Notes: generated by a model not told the origin, from the sequence alone. A stretch of DNA of 64,000 nt from Desertivirga xinjiangensis (GCF_024436435.1 NZ_JAFMZP010000004.1:698929-762928); one strand, 5' to 3'. Positions 27,032 through 37,325 are shown, numbered from the stretch's first letter. Numbers and translations are program-made.

Positions 27032-28504
27032 ATGGGATTTAGTATAGGATTTCAACCATCCGAGAAGCTTAGTAAAGAAGAAATTCATTCAGGTTTAAAA
27101 TTGGTAGTTGCAGATGGCCTGGCGGCAGAGTCGATGGTGGCTTTTACCCAGGGAGCTTTTTTGGTGGCTATGGCAATTCAGCTGGGTGCCAGCAACTTCC
27201 AGTTGGGAATACTTGCTGCCCTGCCAACTTTCAGCAGTATTTTTCAATTAGTTTCGATATGGCTGGTTCAACGGTACAATAACCGCAGGGTGATCACCTT
27301 GGTGTTTAATTTCCTTGCACGTTTTCCATTATTTATCATTGGGTTATTGCCATTTCTGTTCAGTGCAGGCTCAAGTATGTATGCCCTGATCTTCTTTCTT
27401 TTCTTTCATTATTATTTTGGATCTGTAGCAGGAGCAAGCTGGAATTCATGGATGAGGGATCTCGTTCCGACGGAAAAACTAGGTACCTATTTTTCGCACA
27501 GAAGTAAGATGATGCAGAGCCTGAATGTCGTCTTAAGCCTTGCTACAGCTTTCGCTTTAGATCATATAAAAGTTCATTACCCCCAGTTTGAGTTATGGGC
27601 TTATTCGGGAATGTTCCTGTTGGGTGGTATATTTGGTATGATTGGTATATTCCTGCTGTCGAAAACCCCGGAACCAAAATCAGAACTCATAAAGGGTAAC
27701 GTATTCAATTTGTTGCAAAAGCCATTAAGGGACAGTAACTTCCGAAAGCTTCTTTCTTTTAATTCCTTTTGGGCATTTGCTTTGAACCTTGCCACGCCTT
27801 TCTTTTCTGTGTATATGATGAAAACGCTGGGCATCAGCTTGTCATATATTATTATTCTAGGAATTATTGGCCAGGTCAGCAGTATTGTCTCCCTTAAAAT
27901 GTGGGGCAGGTATTCTGACAAATACAGTAATAAAACAATAATTAATATCAGTGCTCCGGTGTATATCTTATGTATCATGGCCTGGGCATTCACCTCAATG
28001 CCGTCGTCGCCGATCGCTGTTTTGTTCTTCCTGGTACTGATCAATATATTCAGTGGAATTTCTACTGCCGGAATAAACCTTGCCATCAATAATATCGGTA
28101 TGAAGCTGGCTCCTAAAGAAGATGCAATTACCTATCTGTCAGTCAAGAATATGGTTGTAGCATTTTTCTCTGCAATTGCACCAATGTTAGGTGGCTTAAT
28201 GGCCGATTTCTTTTCATCCCATCAACTGGTATGGAGTTTCGAATGGAAGAATGCGGCGGGTTCGTCGGTATTTCCCCTCGTTGATTTGCAGGGTTGGAGC
28301 TTCTTTTTTATAATCGGAGGCTTGCTGGCCATGTATTCATTAAGAATATTGTCCTCTGTTAGGGAGCAGGGAGAAGTACACAAAGAACGGGTGGTTGGCG
28401 TTATGCGCACACGTGTACGGAGAAGTGTAAAAAGGGAGGCCAGAGGTTTCTTCAAAAAAAGTACTTCTTCAGCAAAAAGAGTTGCTGGTTTCTTCTCCTT
28501 TTAA
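27032..28504 (+). CDS. MFS transporter
   Basis: 490 residues, 12 predicted membrane helices, with an unusual 40-residue cytoplasmic C-tail rich in Arg/Lys (MRTRVRRSVKREARGFFKKS). Helix 1 region FTQGAFLVAMAIQLGAS and the loop SHRSKMMQS precede a typical central loop. The basic tail may help membrane association. Substrate not identifiable. Monocistronic, upstream of guaA, which has its own promoter. Confidence 0.85.
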   Translation: MGFSIGFQPSEKLSKEEIHSGLKLVVADGLAAESMVAFTQGAFLVAMAIQLGASNFQLGILAALPTFSSIFQLVSIWLVQRYNNRRVITLVFNFLARFPLFIIGLLPFLFSAGSSMYALIFFLFFHYYFGSVAGASWNSWMRDLVPTEKLGTYFSHRSKMMQSLNVVLSLATAFALDHIKVHYPQFELWAYSGMFLLGGIFGMIGIFLLSKTPEPKSELIKGNVFNLLQKPLRDSNFRKLLSFNSFWAFALNLATPFFSVYMMKTLGISLSYIIILGIIGQVSSIVSLKMWGRYSDKYSNKTIINISAPVYILCIMAWAFTSMPSSPIAVLFFLVLINIFSGISTAGINLAINNIGMKLAPKEDAITYLSVKNMVVAFFSAIAPMLGGLMADFFSSHQLVWSFEWKNAAGSSVFPLVDLQGWSFFFIIGGLLAMYSLRILSSVREQGEVHKERVVGVMRTRVRRSVKREARGFFKKSTSSAKRVAGFFSF

Positions 28505-28565
28505 TTTAATGCATAAAATAGCGAAACTAATCGTTCTCTTTGTTTCGTAAAAGGCGGCTAATTTT

Positions 28566-28573
28566 TATCTTTG
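28566..28573 (+). promoter_or_regulatory. guaA -7 element predicting a near-leaderless transcript
   Basis: TATCTTTG matches TAnnTTTG exactly and ends three bases before the guaA ATG at 28577. If initiation follows the Bacteroidota rule, RNA would start at or next to the A of the start codon. Confidence 0.6.
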
Positions 28574-28576
28574 CCC

Positions 28577-30106
28577 ATGCAAGAAAAAATCATCATTCTT
28601 GACTTCGGTTCACAATATACCCAACTTATTGCCCGGAGAGTAAGAGAGCTAAGTGTATACTGCGAAATTCATCCTTATAACAACCTTCCGGCATTTGATG
28701 AAAGTGTAAAAGGTGTTATATTTTCCGGGAGTCCATATTCAGTAAGACAGGAGGATGCCCCTCAAATTGACATCAACCTATTCCATAACAAATTACCTTT
28801 GCTGGGCGTTTGCTATGGTGCACAATATCTTGCTCAGAAATCGGGCGGTGAAGTAATTCCATCAACTATCAGGGAATATGGACGGGCTAACCTTCACTAC
28901 ATCAATGAAGTTAATCCCTTACTTAAAAATGTGCCTAAAGATTCACAGGTGTGGATGTCGCATGGGGATACCATTGCAGCTATTCCTGAAGATTATGAAG
29001 TAATTGCCAGTACCGATACTGTACGCGTCGCAGCCTTCCATGTTTCGGGTACACAAACCTATGGGATCCAGTTCCATCCTGAAGTAACTCATAGCACTGA
29101 CGGAAAACAATTGCTGGAAAATTTCCTGGTTGATATTTGCGGGTGCAGCCAAAACTGGACTGCAGACTCATTCGTAGAAACCACCATAGCTTCACTTAAG
29201 GAGAAGTTAGGCAATGATAAAGTTGTTTTAGGTTTATCTGGGGGCGTCGACTCGTCGGTAGCCGCTATCTTATTGCATAAAGCGATCGGACCAAACCTGC
29301 ATTGTATCTTTGTGGATAATGGTCTTTTACGGAAAGATGAGTTCCAGCAGGTGCTTGATTCATACCAGCATATGGGATTGAATGTACGGGGTATTGATGC
29401 AAAGGACCGTTTTATCGGGCAGTTAACAGGTGTTAAAGATCCTGAGCAAAAACGTAAGATCATAGGTCGCGTATTTATTGAAGTATTTGATGATGCGGCT
29501 CACGAAGTGCAGGATGTTAAATGGCTGGGACAAGGTACTATTTATCCTGATGTTATCGAATCAATCTCTGTTAAAGGCCCTTCGGCAACTATAAAATCTC
29601 ACCATAATGTGGGCGGTCTCCCTGACTTTATGAAACTTAAGGTTGTGGAGCCTCTGAATACTTTATTTAAGGATGAGGTTAGACGAGTAGGTAAAGCTCT
29701 TGGTATCGACGATATCATTCTTCAGCGTCACCCATTCCCTGGACCAGGCTTAGCGATCAGGATACTTGATGAAATCACTCCTGAGAAAGTGGCAATCCTG
29801 CAGGAAGCCGATGCGATTTACATCAATAATCTGAAGAGTTCAGGTTGGTACGACAAGGTGTGGCAGGCTGGAGCCATATTCCTCCCCGTTCAATCGGTAG
29901 GAGTAATGGGTGATGAGCGTACTTATGAAAATGTGATTTGTCTTCGGGCAGTTGGATCAGTTGATGGTATGACCGCCGACTGGAGCCACCTACCGTATGA
30001 ATTGCTTGCACGGATATCAAATGAGATCATCAACAATGTTAAAGGTATCAATCGCGTTGTTTATGATATAAGCTCTAAGCCACCAGCAACCATTGAGTGG
30101 GAATAA
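28577..30106 (+). CDS. guaA: GMP synthase (glutamine-hydrolysing)
   Basis: 509 residues from ATG 28577; the TTG at 28571 lies within the promoter and is rejected. Converts XMP, ATP and glutamine to GMP. Class-I amidotransferase domain 1-195 with the nucleophile Cys in [13 protein letters not shown] and the QFHPEVTHS His/Glu; ATP-pyrophosphatase loop [14 protein letters not shown]-synthetase dimerisation domain ending in the family-standard PPATIEWE. Full length, standard arrangement. Confidence 0.98.
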   Translation: MQEKIIILDFGSQYTQLIARRVRELSVYCEIHPYNNLPAFDESVKGVIFSGSPYSVRQEDAPQIDINLFHNKLPLLGVCYGAQYLAQKSGGEVIPSTIREYGRANLHYINEVNPLLKNVPKDSQVWMSHGDTIAAIPEDYEVIASTDTVRVAAFHVSGTQTYGIQFHPEVTHSTDGKQLLENFLVDICGCSQNWTADSFVETTIASLKEKLGNDKVVLGLSGGVDSSVAAILLHKAIGPNLHCIFVDNGLLRKDEFQQVLDSYQHMGLNVRGIDAKDRFIGQLTGVKDPEQKRKIIGRVFIEVFDDAAHEVQDVKWLGQGTIYPDVIESISVKGPSATIKSHHNVGGLPDFMKLKVVEPLNTLFKDEVRRVGKALGIDDIILQRHPFPGPGLAIRILDEITPEKVAILQEADAIYINNLKSSGWYDKVWQAGAIFLPVQSVGVMGDERTYENVICLRAVGSVDGMTADWSHLPYELLARISNEIINNVKGINRVVYDISSKPPATIEWE

Positions 30107-30141
30107 ACTTTTTCGGTTGTTATAACAAGATTTTGTTTCTT

Positions 30142-30170
30142 AGCACACGCGGCACGCTGGCAAGCGAGTT
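30142..30170. repeat. CG-rich palindromic repeat, copy B (partly deleted)
   Basis: AGCACACGCGGCACGC matches copy E at 51814, but the right arm is shortened, continuing TGGCAAGCGAG where copy E has the full arm. A worn member of the repeat family. Confidence 0.65.
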
Positions 30171-30190
30171 TTGAAATATTAATAAATAAT

Positions 30191-30210
30191 AGTCCCCTGT
30201 AAGGGGGACT
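30191..30210 (+). promoter_or_regulatory. Hairpin directly before the RsmB-like gene
   Basis: AGTCCCC (30191-30197) and GGGGACT (30204-30210) form a perfect 7-bp stem abutting the ATG at 30212. It could restrict translation initiation or be a dispersed repeat. No functional evidence. Confidence 0.4.
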
Positions 30211-30211
30211 T

Positions 30212-31384
30212 ATGCCTATGAGATTTGAAAATCAGCTAAAAACGTTCCTGAGGATATTGGAAGAATACGAACAGAATGTTCCTTTATCCAAGTTCCTGCC
30301 GGTTTTTTTTAGGGCTAACAAACAGATGGGCTCAACTGACAGGCGAAATGCTTCGGGCCTGTTATATAATTATTTCCGACTCGGAAAAGCGTCCTCATCT
30401 TTACCCGTTCAGGACAGACTTTTTCTGGCTTTGTTCTTGTGTAATAACGCGGTAAATCCTTTCCTTGAATATTTTAAACCGGAGTTAAGCTCCAGAATCA
30501 CTCACTCCCTCGATGAAAAGATACTGTTCCTGCAGGAAGGCGACTATGGCTTTTCATTAAAAGATGTATTTCCTTTTCATGAACATTTGTCGGCAGGGAT
30601 AGAAAAAGATGCGTTTTTAAGATCATTCTTTATACAGCCCGACTTGTTTATCAGGCTGCACCGAGGCAAAGAACAGTTAGTTAAATCAACGCTTCAGGAT
30701 GAGGGAATAAGTTTTAAGGAACAGGGAGGGGCTGCTCTCCGGTTACCAAATGGAACAAAACTCACTCAGCTATTTTCAGATCCCGAAAGTGTTTTTGAGG
30801 TACAGGACCTGTCGTCTCAACAGGCTGGTAACTACTTCAAACCTGCCAAATGGGATTACTGGTGGGATGCCTGCGCGGCTTCAGGAGGAAAATCTCTTCT
30901 GCTGTTTGATAAAGAGCCTACCGTGAAATTACTGGTATCCGATGTAAGGGAAAGCATTTTAGCAAATCTTGATGAGCGCTTTCGTAATGCCGGCCTGTTA
31001 AAATACCAGAAAAAAGTTCTGGACCTTACCCAGGATCCACAGCCAGTCCTTCATGATTTCGAGTTTGATGGAATTATCCTTGATGCTCCCTGTAGTGGGT
31101 CAGGCACCTGGGGGCGAAGTCCCGAAATGATAAGCCAGTTCAGGGAAGGCAGGATCGAAGCTTTTCAGAACCTGCAGCGTTCTATTATAACAAATGTAAT
31201 CAAATATCTAAAGCCTCGAAAACCATTTATTTATATTACCTGCTCCGCGTTTAGGGAAGAGAATGAGGAAAATGTTGACTTCATAATAAGCGAGTTTGGG
31301 CTAAAACTAGAGGCCCAGGAAGTGTTAAAGGGCTATCAATACAAAGCAGATACCATGTTTGTAGCGAGGCTGGTTAAGGGGTGA
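30212..31384 (+). CDS. RsmB/NOP2-family RNA cytosine-C5 methyltransferase
   Basis: 390 residues; second ATG at 30218 also possible. SAM-dependent m5C methyltransferase of rRNA or tRNA. The Rossmann domain occupies residues 205-390 with WDACAASGGKSLLL (SAM loop), motif IV DAPCSGSGTW (Cys294) and motif VI YITCSAF (Cys344), the two-cysteine arrangement of the family. The N-terminal 1-130 resembles the NusB-like helical domain of RsmB. Whether 16S position 967 or another is the target cannot be said. Confidence 0.85.
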   Translation: MPMRFENQLKTFLRILEEYEQNVPLSKFLPVFFRANKQMGSTDRRNASGLLYNYFRLGKASSSLPVQDRLFLALFLCNNAVNPFLEYFKPELSSRITHSLDEKILFLQEGDYGFSLKDVFPFHEHLSAGIEKDAFLRSFFIQPDLFIRLHRGKEQLVKSTLQDEGISFKEQGGAALRLPNGTKLTQLFSDPESVFEVQDLSSQQAGNYFKPAKWDYWWDACAASGGKSLLLFDKEPTVKLLVSDVRESILANLDERFRNAGLLKYQKKVLDLTQDPQPVLHDFEFDGIILDAPCSGSGTWGRSPEMISQFREGRIEAFQNLQRSIITNVIKYLKPRKPFIYITCSAFREENEENVDFIISEFGLKLEAQEVLKGYQYKADTMFVARLVKG

Positions 31385-31574
31385 GTTATAAGTTTAAAGC
31401 CCTAAGTTTTAAGTTCTTAATTCGGAACGTAGATTTGCGTGGCACATTAGTAGATCAGCATACGCTTTGAAGCAATAGTTCAAGGCTTCTTTCCGTTAAT
31501 AACGGTCTATTCAATCGCTAAAATTACGTTGATGTGTTTGAAAGTATCGCGACCGGATTGTTCGTACAGATATA

Positions 31575-32153
31575 TCAAAGCCCTGTATTTGTCCTGAAAA
31601 GCTTGATTGCAATAGCTAGCAAGATCACGCCAAAGGCTTTTCGAAGAACATTCAATCCTGATTGGCCGAGCAAGCGTTCAATCCGCATGGTGTTCTTCAA
31701 TACAAAGAAAACGAATATCATGTTTATAAGAATCCCTACCAGGATATTTTGCGTTTCATATTCAGATTTCAGAGAAAGTAAGGTGGTCATCGTTCCGGCT
31801 CCCGCTATGAGCGGGAAGGCGAGAGGCACTATAGAAACACTCTCAGGTACTTCTTCTTTGAAGAAATTTACGCCCAGGATCATTTCCATAGCTATAAAAA
31901 ATATTACGAAGGATCCCGCAATAGCAAAGGAGGCTACGTCAAGTCCTATGAGCTGTAGTAGTTGGTCACCAAGATAAAGAAAGAGGATCATTAATATCGT
32001 CGATACCAGGGTTGCTTTTCCTGATTGGATATGCCCGGCTTTTTGGCGTAGCGCGATAACAACGGGTATTGCTCCGATTATATCGATTATAGCAAAAAGG
32101 ATCATAGTGATAGTAATGATCTGTTTACTGTCGAGAATAAAGAATTTATTCAT
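31575..32153 (-). CDS. MarC-family integral membrane protein
   Basis: 192 residues from ATG 32153-32151. A longer open frame to 32237 runs through the upstream terminator hairpin, so is rejected. Six membrane helices with the hallmark FAIIDIIGAIPVVIAL first helix and AFPLIAGAGTMTTLLSL in the middle. MarC proteins were once linked to multiple antibiotic resistance but have no settled function. Monocistronic. Confidence 0.88.
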   Translation of the reverse strand: MNKFFILDSKQIITITMILFAIIDIIGAIPVVIALRQKAGHIQSGKATLVSTILMILFLYLGDQLLQLIGLDVASFAIAGSFVIFFIAMEMILGVNFFKEEVPESVSIVPLAFPLIAGAGTMTTLLSLKSEYETQNILVGILINMIFVFFVLKNTMRIERLLGQSGLNVLRKAFGVILLAIAIKLFRTNTGL

Positions 32154-32208
32154 AAGAGGAAAAGTATTGCGATCACCGAATGTATAACAAAAAAATGAAA
32201 ATAAACAG

Positions 32209-32230
32209 AAGAGGGGCCAAGGCCCCTCTT
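32209..32230 (-). terminator. Intrinsic terminator of clpB
   Basis: Perfect 22-bp palindrome with arms AAGAGGGGCC and GGCCCCTCTT around AA. On the minus strand it is followed by a T-rich stretch (32208-32191). It lies between the clpB stop (32303) and the marC-family start (32153). Confidence 0.85.
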
Positions 32231-32265
32231 CATGCAATACTATAGGTTGTTTTTATTTCATCGCT

Positions 32266-32288
32266 GGCGCATGCGTGCCGCATGAGCC
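32266..32288. repeat. CG-rich palindromic repeat, copy C
   Basis: Arms GGCGCATGCG (32266-32275) and CGCATGAGCC (32279-32288), nine of ten positions paired around the loop TGC. Sits just downstream of clpB. Read on the minus strand it aligns with copies A, B and E. Confidence 0.7.
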
Positions 32289-32302
32289 TAACTCTTGTTC
32301 AT

Positions 32303-34915
32303 TTACGTTGTTACTTCAGAACCTTTGTTCAGAAATACAAACTTATTATCGAAGACATCGAGTTGAATATGACTGTCTTTATCTACTTTTCCAGCTAGTA
32401 TTTCTTTAGACAATTCGTTGAGTATCCGTTTCTGGATCACCCGCTTTAAAGGTCTTGCTCCAAACTGAGGGTCATATCCAAGCTGGGCCAGCCAGTCGAG
32501 AGCATCTTCTGAGGCATCCAGCTGGACACCCATTTCAGCAAGCGTAGACTGTACTTGTTTGAATTGCAGCGATACAATATCACGCAGCTCGTTTCGGTTA
32601 AGCGGAGTGAACATGATCAGTTCGTCTATCCTGTTTAAAAACTCCGGACGAATAGTTTGCTTTAGGAGTTCAAACAGTTGATTTTTGGTATGTGCCACCA
32701 CTTCCTCACGGTTGCCTTCATTCAGCGTGCTGAAATTTTCCTGGATAAGATGTGAACCGATGTTAGAGGTCATGATGATTATGGTGTTTTTGAAGTTTAC
32801 CACCCGGCCTTTGTTATCGGTTAAGCGTCCGTCGTCTAGTACCTGCAGCAGGATGTTGAAGACATCAGGATGAGCTTTTTCAATTTCATCCAACAGGATA
32901 ACACTGTAGGGCTTGCGACGCACAGCCTCAGTAAGCTGGCCTCCTTCATCATAGCCTACATATCCCGGAGGCGCACCTATCAGCCTGGAAACAGCATGAC
33001 GTTCCTGGTACTCGCTCATATCGATGCGCACCATGCTGTGTTCATCGTTGAAGAGGAATTCAGCCAGAGCTTTTGCCAACTCGGTCTTTCCAACTCCAGT
33101 TGTGCCCAGGAAGATAAATGACCCAATAGGTTTGCGCTTATCATGCAAGCCAGCCCTCGAGCGTCGAATGGCATCAGATATGGCCTCTATGGCTTCTTCC
33201 TGACCGGCAACACGTTTGTGAAGCTCAACCTCGAGATGCAATAGCTTTTCCCGCTCACTTTGTATCATTTTATTGACCGGGATACCCGTCCAGCGTGAAA
33301 CTACCCCGGCTATATCTTCGCTGGTAACCTCTTCTTTTAACATGCGGCTGCCACCAGACTGCTTTTCTTCCAGTTCTTTTTTCAGCTTCTCAACTTTATC
33401 CTGCGAATCTTTAATCTTTCCATAGCGGATCTCTGCTACACGGCCATAATCTCCGGCCCGTTCTGCCTGATCGGCTTCAAGCTTATAGTTTTCAATCTGC
33501 TGAACTTCGTTATTAATTGAATCTACCAGGTCTTTTTCACCTTGCCAACTTGCCTTAAGAGAATCACGGTCGGCAGAAAGGTTGGCGATCTCTTCGCTTA
33601 GCTCTGCAACTTTACGCTCGTCGTTTTCACGCTTTATCGCTTCGCGTTCAATTTCAAGCTGCATGATCTTCCGGTCGAGCTCATCTACGGCTTCAGGTAC
33701 TGAGTCCATCTCGAGCCGGAGCTTTGAGGCTGCCTCATCCATCAGATCGATGGCCTTATCTGGTAAAAAGCGATCGGATATATAACGCTGAGATAATTCA
33801 ACTGAAGCGATGATCGCCTCATCCTTAATTCTCACCTTGTGATGGGTTTCATAGCGTTCTTTTAAACCTCGTAGGATAGATATTGCATCCTGGGTATCTG
33901 GTTCATCCACCATCACCTTTTGGAAACGACGTTCAAGAGCTTTATCTTTTTCAAGGTATTTCTGGTATTCGTTGAGTGTTGTCGCCCCAATGGCTCTTAA
34001 TTCACCACGTGCTAAGGCCGGTTTCAAAATGTTAGCTGCGTCCATAGCTCCTTCGCCACCGCCGGCACCTACCAGCGTATGGATTTCATCAATAAAAAGA
34101 ATGATCTCTCCGTCACTTTGGGTAACTTCTTTGATGACAGCTTTTAAACGCTCTTCGAATTCGCCTTTGTACTTGGCGCCGGCAACAAGCGCTCCCATAT
34201 CTAAAGAGAAAACAACTTTACTCTTTAGATTCTCGGGTACATCACCTTTTATGATCCTGAAAGCAATACCCTCGGCAATGGCTGTTTTACCAACACCAGG
34301 TTCACCGATCAGTATCGGGTTGTTTTTGGTCCTTCGGGATAAGATCTGGATAACCCTTCTTATTTCTTCATCGCGACCGATAACAGGATCCAGTTTTCCG
34401 GATTCAGCGTATTCATTCAGGTTCCGGGCGTACTTGTTCAGGGCATTGTAGGTAGCCTCAGCGTTCTGGTCGGTTACACGGTTGTCCCCGCGAAGATCCG
34501 CGATTGCTTTTTTAAGATCTTTTTCAGTGACGCCCGCGTCTTTAAGCATTCCGCTAGTCTTATCACCAGAGTTCAGGATGCCGAGCAGGATGTGCTCAAC
34601 AGAGACAAACTCATCTTTGAATTCCTTCAGGTACGACTGCGCTTTCTGTAGTGCATTGTTAGTGCCGGAAGATAGATAAATATTGCTGCCGCTAACTTTT
34701 GGGAAGCTCTGAATTTCGGCATCGAGCACCGTATTTAAGCGGTTTATGTTAACGTTTAATTTCTTTAAAAGGTAGTTGATTACATTTTCATCAACCAAGA
34801 GCAACCCCTTAAGCAAATGCGCGTTTTCGATAGCCTGCTGCTGATTTCCAGTGGCTATTTCTGAGGCTTTCTGAACGGCCTCCTGTGCTTTGATTGTAAA
34901 ATTGTTAAAGTTCAT
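32303..34915 (-). CDS. clpB: ATP-dependent disaggregase ClpB (Hsp104 family)
   Basis: 870 residues. Resolubilises aggregates with DnaK. Domains in order: Clp N-domain (about 1-145), AAA1 with Walker A GEPGVGKT and Walker [15 protein letters not shown], the coiled-coil M domain (about 400-520), AAA2 with [12 protein letters not shown] and [16 protein letters not shown], and the D2 small domain ending near residue 860. Pore-loop tyrosine in [14 protein letters not shown]. Full length. A strong terminator follows; no CIRCE or sigma-32-type element could be confirmed upstream. Confidence 0.97.
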   Translation of the reverse strand: MNFNNFTIKAQEAVQKASEIATGNQQQAIENAHLLKGLLLVDENVINYLLKKLNVNINRLNTVLDAEIQSFPKVSGSNIYLSSGTNNALQKAQSYLKEFKDEFVSVEHILLGILNSGDKTSGMLKDAGVTEKDLKKAIADLRGDNRVTDQNAEATYNALNKYARNLNEYAESGKLDPVIGRDEEIRRVIQILSRRTKNNPILIGEPGVGKTAIAEGIAFRIIKGDVPENLKSKVVFSLDMGALVAGAKYKGEFEERLKAVIKEVTQSDGEIILFIDEIHTLVGAGGGEGAMDAANILKPALARGELRAIGATTLNEYQKYLEKDKALERRFQKVMVDEPDTQDAISILRGLKERYETHHKVRIKDEAIIASVELSQRYISDRFLPDKAIDLMDEAASKLRLEMDSVPEAVDELDRKIMQLEIEREAIKRENDERKVAELSEEIANLSADRDSLKASWQGEKDLVDSINNEVQQIENYKLEADQAERAGDYGRVAEIRYGKIKDSQDKVEKLKKELEEKQSGGSRMLKEEVTSEDIAGVVSRWTGIPVNKMIQSEREKLLHLEVELHKRVAGQEEAIEAISDAIRRSRAGLHDKRKPIGSFIFLGTTGVGKTELAKALAEFLFNDEHSMVRIDMSEYQERHAVSRLIGAPPGYVGYDEGGQLTEAVRRKPYSVILLDEIEKAHPDVFNILLQVLDDGRLTDNKGRVVNFKNTIIIMTSNIGSHLIQENFSTLNEGNREEVVAHTKNQLFELLKQTIRPEFLNRIDELIMFTPLNRNELRDIVSLQFKQVQSTLAEMGVQLDASEDALDWLAQLGYDPQFGARPLKRVIQKRILNELSKEILAGKVDKDSHIQLDVFDNKFVFLNKGSEVTT

Positions 34916-35056
34916 AATACACTGCTTGTATCAAAACTTTTGCCAGCGCCCCCAAATTACACTAAGCTGAAATTTTGTCGTTTAATAAGCAAATTACCCG
35001 ACTAAAAGTCTGTGATAAGCTAAACTTATATGAAATTCTGACGTGTAATCGCGACC

Positions 35057-35455
35057 TTACTCCAGTATCTTTTTTAGGGATTCTGTTTGCTGGTTCACCA
35101 GTTTTTGAAGTGGTCCGCTAGCCATCATCTTCATCATCATGTTGAGTTCAGCAGATACGGTCAGAATGGCTTCGGTAACGTTGTTGCCAAGATCGGCAAG
35201 TACCCAGCGCATTTCAACATTAAATGGAACCTGTGCTGCAGGAATAATAATTACCGTATTGTTCTCAACCCTGTTCGAGATCTTCAATTCTAGTTTCGCC
35301 ATATTCTGAATCGTAAAACTTGCCTCATCCTGAGTCGAAGACCAGTTACTGATATTATCAGGCATCAATTGCTGATGGTTGTTAAAGTCAGAAAGGAATT
35401 TATAAACGCTGTTTACTGGTTTATTAATGCTAATCTTATTTTCAAATACTGTCAT
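35057..35455 (-). CDS. SRPBCC-fold (START/polyketide-cyclase-like) protein
   Basis: 132 residues: short N-terminal strand FENKISINKPVNSVYKFLSD, a curved sheet and the long C-terminal helix (QKLVNQQTESLKKILE), all typical of SRPBCC lipid- or ligand-binding domains. No signal peptide. Lies 101 bp downstream of pyrE, separated by a terminator-like hairpin. Ligand unknown. Confidence 0.78.
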   Translation of the reverse strand: MTVFENKISINKPVNSVYKFLSDFNNHQQLMPDNISNWSSTQDEASFTIQNMAKLELKISNRVENNTVIIIPAAQVPFNVEMRWVLADLGNNVTEAILTVSAELNMMMKMMASGPLQKLVNQQTESLKKILE

Positions 35456-35490
35456 AATTGTCTTTAATACGTCCTTACAGTCTTTTATTA

Positions 35491-35529
35491 AATAATAAAG
35501 ACCTACAAGAGTTTATCTGATAGGTCCTT
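35491..35529 (-). terminator. Terminator of pyrE
   Basis: Minus-strand stem from AAGGACCTA (35529-35521) with TAGGTCTTT (35505-35497), followed by TATTATTT. The loop is 15 nt. Located 28 bp after the pyrE stop codon. Confidence 0.6.
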
Positions 35530-35556
35530 AATTGAATATATGTAACAATTGTTTTG

Positions 35557-36216
35557 TTAAACCTCACTTTGTATGGAGTTGCCCCATTCAGAGGGGTTGT
35601 CTCTCCATTTACGAAGTAACTCTAAATCTTCTTTGTTAATGAAACTGTTTTCTGAGGCGTAGTCTATAAGTGCATGATAATTAGACAAAGTAGAGAAACG
35701 ACATTTTGCCGCTTTAAAGTTTTCCGTTGCTACGTCCAGATCATAACTAAAAATGGCAACCAGACCTGCTACATCACAGCCTGCTTCTCTCAGGGCCTCA
35801 ACCGCTTGTAAACTGCTTTTTCCTGTTGATATAAGATCCTCTACTACAACAACACGCTGTCCTGCTGAAATTTCGCCTTCAATTAAACTTCCTGTACCAT
35901 GCTCTTTAGGTTTTGATCTTACATATGCAAATGGAAGACCTAGCTCCTGGGCTACAAGAACCCCCTGCGGAATACCGGCAGTAGCAACACCTGCAATCAA
36001 TCCAACAGAGCCGAACTCTTCCTGAATTAAGGTTGACAGCTTCTGGCGAATATAAGTTCTGATAGAGGGATGAGAGAGCGTTACACGATTATCGCAATAT
36101 ATTGGTGATAGTAATCCCGATGCCCATGTAAACGGTTTGGTTGGTTGTAATTTTATTGCTTTAATTTGTAACAAAAATTCTGCAACTTTCTTTTCTGTCT
36201 CACTTTTGTTGGTCAT
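35557..36216 (-). CDS. pyrE: Orotate phosphoribosyltransferase
   Basis: 219 residues. Adds PRPP-derived ribose-5-phosphate to orotate in pyrimidine synthesis. PRPP-binding motif VVVEDLISTGKSSLQA, the PRTase loop YVRSKPKEHGTGSLIEG and N-terminal KPFTWASGLLSPIYCDNR are present. The ATG at 36216-36214 is set by a TATATTTG -7 box immediately upstream and by the NUDIX start on the other strand one base away. A terminator follows. Confidence 0.96.
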   Translation of the reverse strand: MTNKSETEKKVAEFLLQIKAIKLQPTKPFTWASGLLSPIYCDNRVTLSHPSIRTYIRQKLSTLIQEEFGSVGLIAGVATAGIPQGVLVAQELGLPFAYVRSKPKEHGTGSLIEGEISAGQRVVVVEDLISTGKSSLQAVEALREAGCDVAGLVAIFSYDLDVATENFKAAKCRFSTLSNYHALIDYASENSFINKEDLELLRKWRDNPSEWGNSIQSEV

Positions 36217-36217
36217 G

Positions 36218-36823
36218 ATGCAAATATATAGGATTTATATTAACGAAACGCTTTTAATTATCTCAGAATCTATGCCAGGCGGCATAGGAAATTATCAACA
36301 AATTGATGGTCAAGATTTTGATTTTAAAAATTTTCACAAGCAGGTAAAAGGTAAAGAACCATTTGTTTATGTGATTTTGGTGAATGAACCGAAATTGTTT
36401 TTCCGTAAGGTGCGCAAGCAATACGAAACTATCCATGCGGCCGGAGGGATAGTTATCAATGAGGAAAATGAATACCTGTTTATTTTCAGGAAAGGTAAAT
36501 GGGATTTGCCTAAAGGTAAGCTTGACGAAGGTGAAAAAACTAAAAAAGCAGCGGTAAGGGAGGTGGAAGAAGAATGCGGGATAAGTGTTCAGGAACTTGG
36601 TACCAGGCTTTGTAAAACCTGGCATGTTTACGAGGAGAGGGGACAGGTGGTGTTTAAGAAAACATCCTGGTATAATATGAAAGCCCCCAAACAAGAGCTG
36701 ATTCCGCAACTGGAAGAAGGAATCACAGAGGCCCGCTGGATAGCGCCGGGTGATTTTAGTGTGGTTAAAGCTAATACTTACCCTCTCATTAACGATGTAA
36801 TCGGCTTAATAGAAGTAAACTGA
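36218..36823 (+). CDS. NUDIX hydrolase
   Basis: 201 residues from ATG 36218. Alternative ATG 36215 adds one Met. A longer frame from 36137 would run through pyrE and is rejected. The Nudix box GKLDEGEKTKKAAVREVEEE with following CGI is intact, preceded by HAAGGIVINEENEYLFIFRK. A family-specific N-terminal strand domain (MQIYRIYINETLLI) occupies residues 1-70. Hydrolyses a nucleoside diphosphate linked to another group; substrate unknown. Start lies one base from the pyrE start on the opposite strand. Confidence 0.88.
   Translation: MQIYRIYINETLLIISESMPGGIGNYQQIDGQDFDFKNFHKQVKGKEPFVYVILVNEPKLFFRKVRKQYETIHAAGGIVINEENEYLFIFRKGKWDLPKGKLDEGEKTKKAAVREVEEECGISVQELGTRLCKTWHVYEERGQVVFKKTSWYNMKAPKQELIPQLEEGITEARWIAPGDFSVVKANTYPLINDVIGLIEVN
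36221..36228 (-). promoter_or_regulatory. pyrE -7 element, transcript starting at or beside the ATG
   Basis: On the minus strand TATATTTG matches TAnnTTTG and ends five bases before the pyrE ATG (36216). Predicts a leader of only a few bases, and places the promoter inside the first codons of the NUDIX gene. Confidence 0.6.
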
Positions 36824-36849
36824 GATATTGAGAAGTTGACTGGGCTTTG

Positions 36850-36886
36850 AGGAAGCCCTGATCTTATAAAAATTCCAGGGCTTCCT
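36850..36886. terminator. Bidirectional hairpin between NUDIX and coaD
   Basis: Perfect 11-bp arms AGGAAGCCCTG (36850-36860) and CAGGGCTTCCT (36876-36886). The right arm overlaps the last codons of coaD. No clear T-tract, but the convergent placement supports termination. Confidence 0.5.
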
Positions 36887-37325
36887 TTGGAATAAATTTG
36901 CTGACATCTCCTTTGTGACGTAAAATGTCGCGTACGATGGTTGAGCTTATAGATGAATATCCTGGATTACTCAGAATAAATATACTTTCTATGGAAGGTT
37001 CCAGGGCGTGGTTCATTTGCGCAATAGCTTTTTCGTATTCAAAATCTGATACAGTGCGAATACCCCGGAGCATATAGGTGGCATTTATCTCCTTACAAAA
37101 CTCGATGGTAAGCCCTTCGTAAGAGGATACTTCAACTTTGGGTTCTTCGCGAAATACAGATTTGAGAATGTTTATCCTTGCTTCCAGCGATAGCATGGGC
37201 TGTTTTGTGCTGTTTTTTCCGACTCCGATAATGATCTTGTCAAATAAGGAAACGGAACGTTTCAGGATGTCAACATGAGCTATTGTTACAGGGTCAAAGG
37301 AACCTGGAAAAAGGGCTATCTTCAT
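36864..37325 (-). CDS. coaD: Phosphopantetheine adenylyltransferase
   Basis: 153 residues. Transfers AMP to 4'-phosphopantetheine in CoA synthesis. Nucleotidyltransferase motifs: ALFPGSFDPVTIAH (the TxGH motif reads TIAH here), KYMLRGIR-equivalent (YMLRGIRTVSDFEYE) and SSISSTIVRDI. Length is standard. The substitution of Gly by Ala before the catalytic His is a mild oddity. Stop overlaps the terminator-like hairpin. Confidence 0.94.
   Translation of the reverse strand: MKIALFPGSFDPVTIAHVDILKRSVSLFDKIIIGVGKNSTKQPMLSLEARINILKSVFREEPKVEVSSYEGLTIEFCKEINATYMLRGIRTVSDFEYEKAIAQMNHALEPSIESIFILSNPGYSSISSTIVRDILRHKGDVSKFIPKEALEFL

Noticed and set aside
36137..36217. N-terminal extension of the NUDIX gene to 36137
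   Set aside because: It would read through the start of pyrE antisense, and family members begin at MQIYRIYIN, which is ATG 36218.
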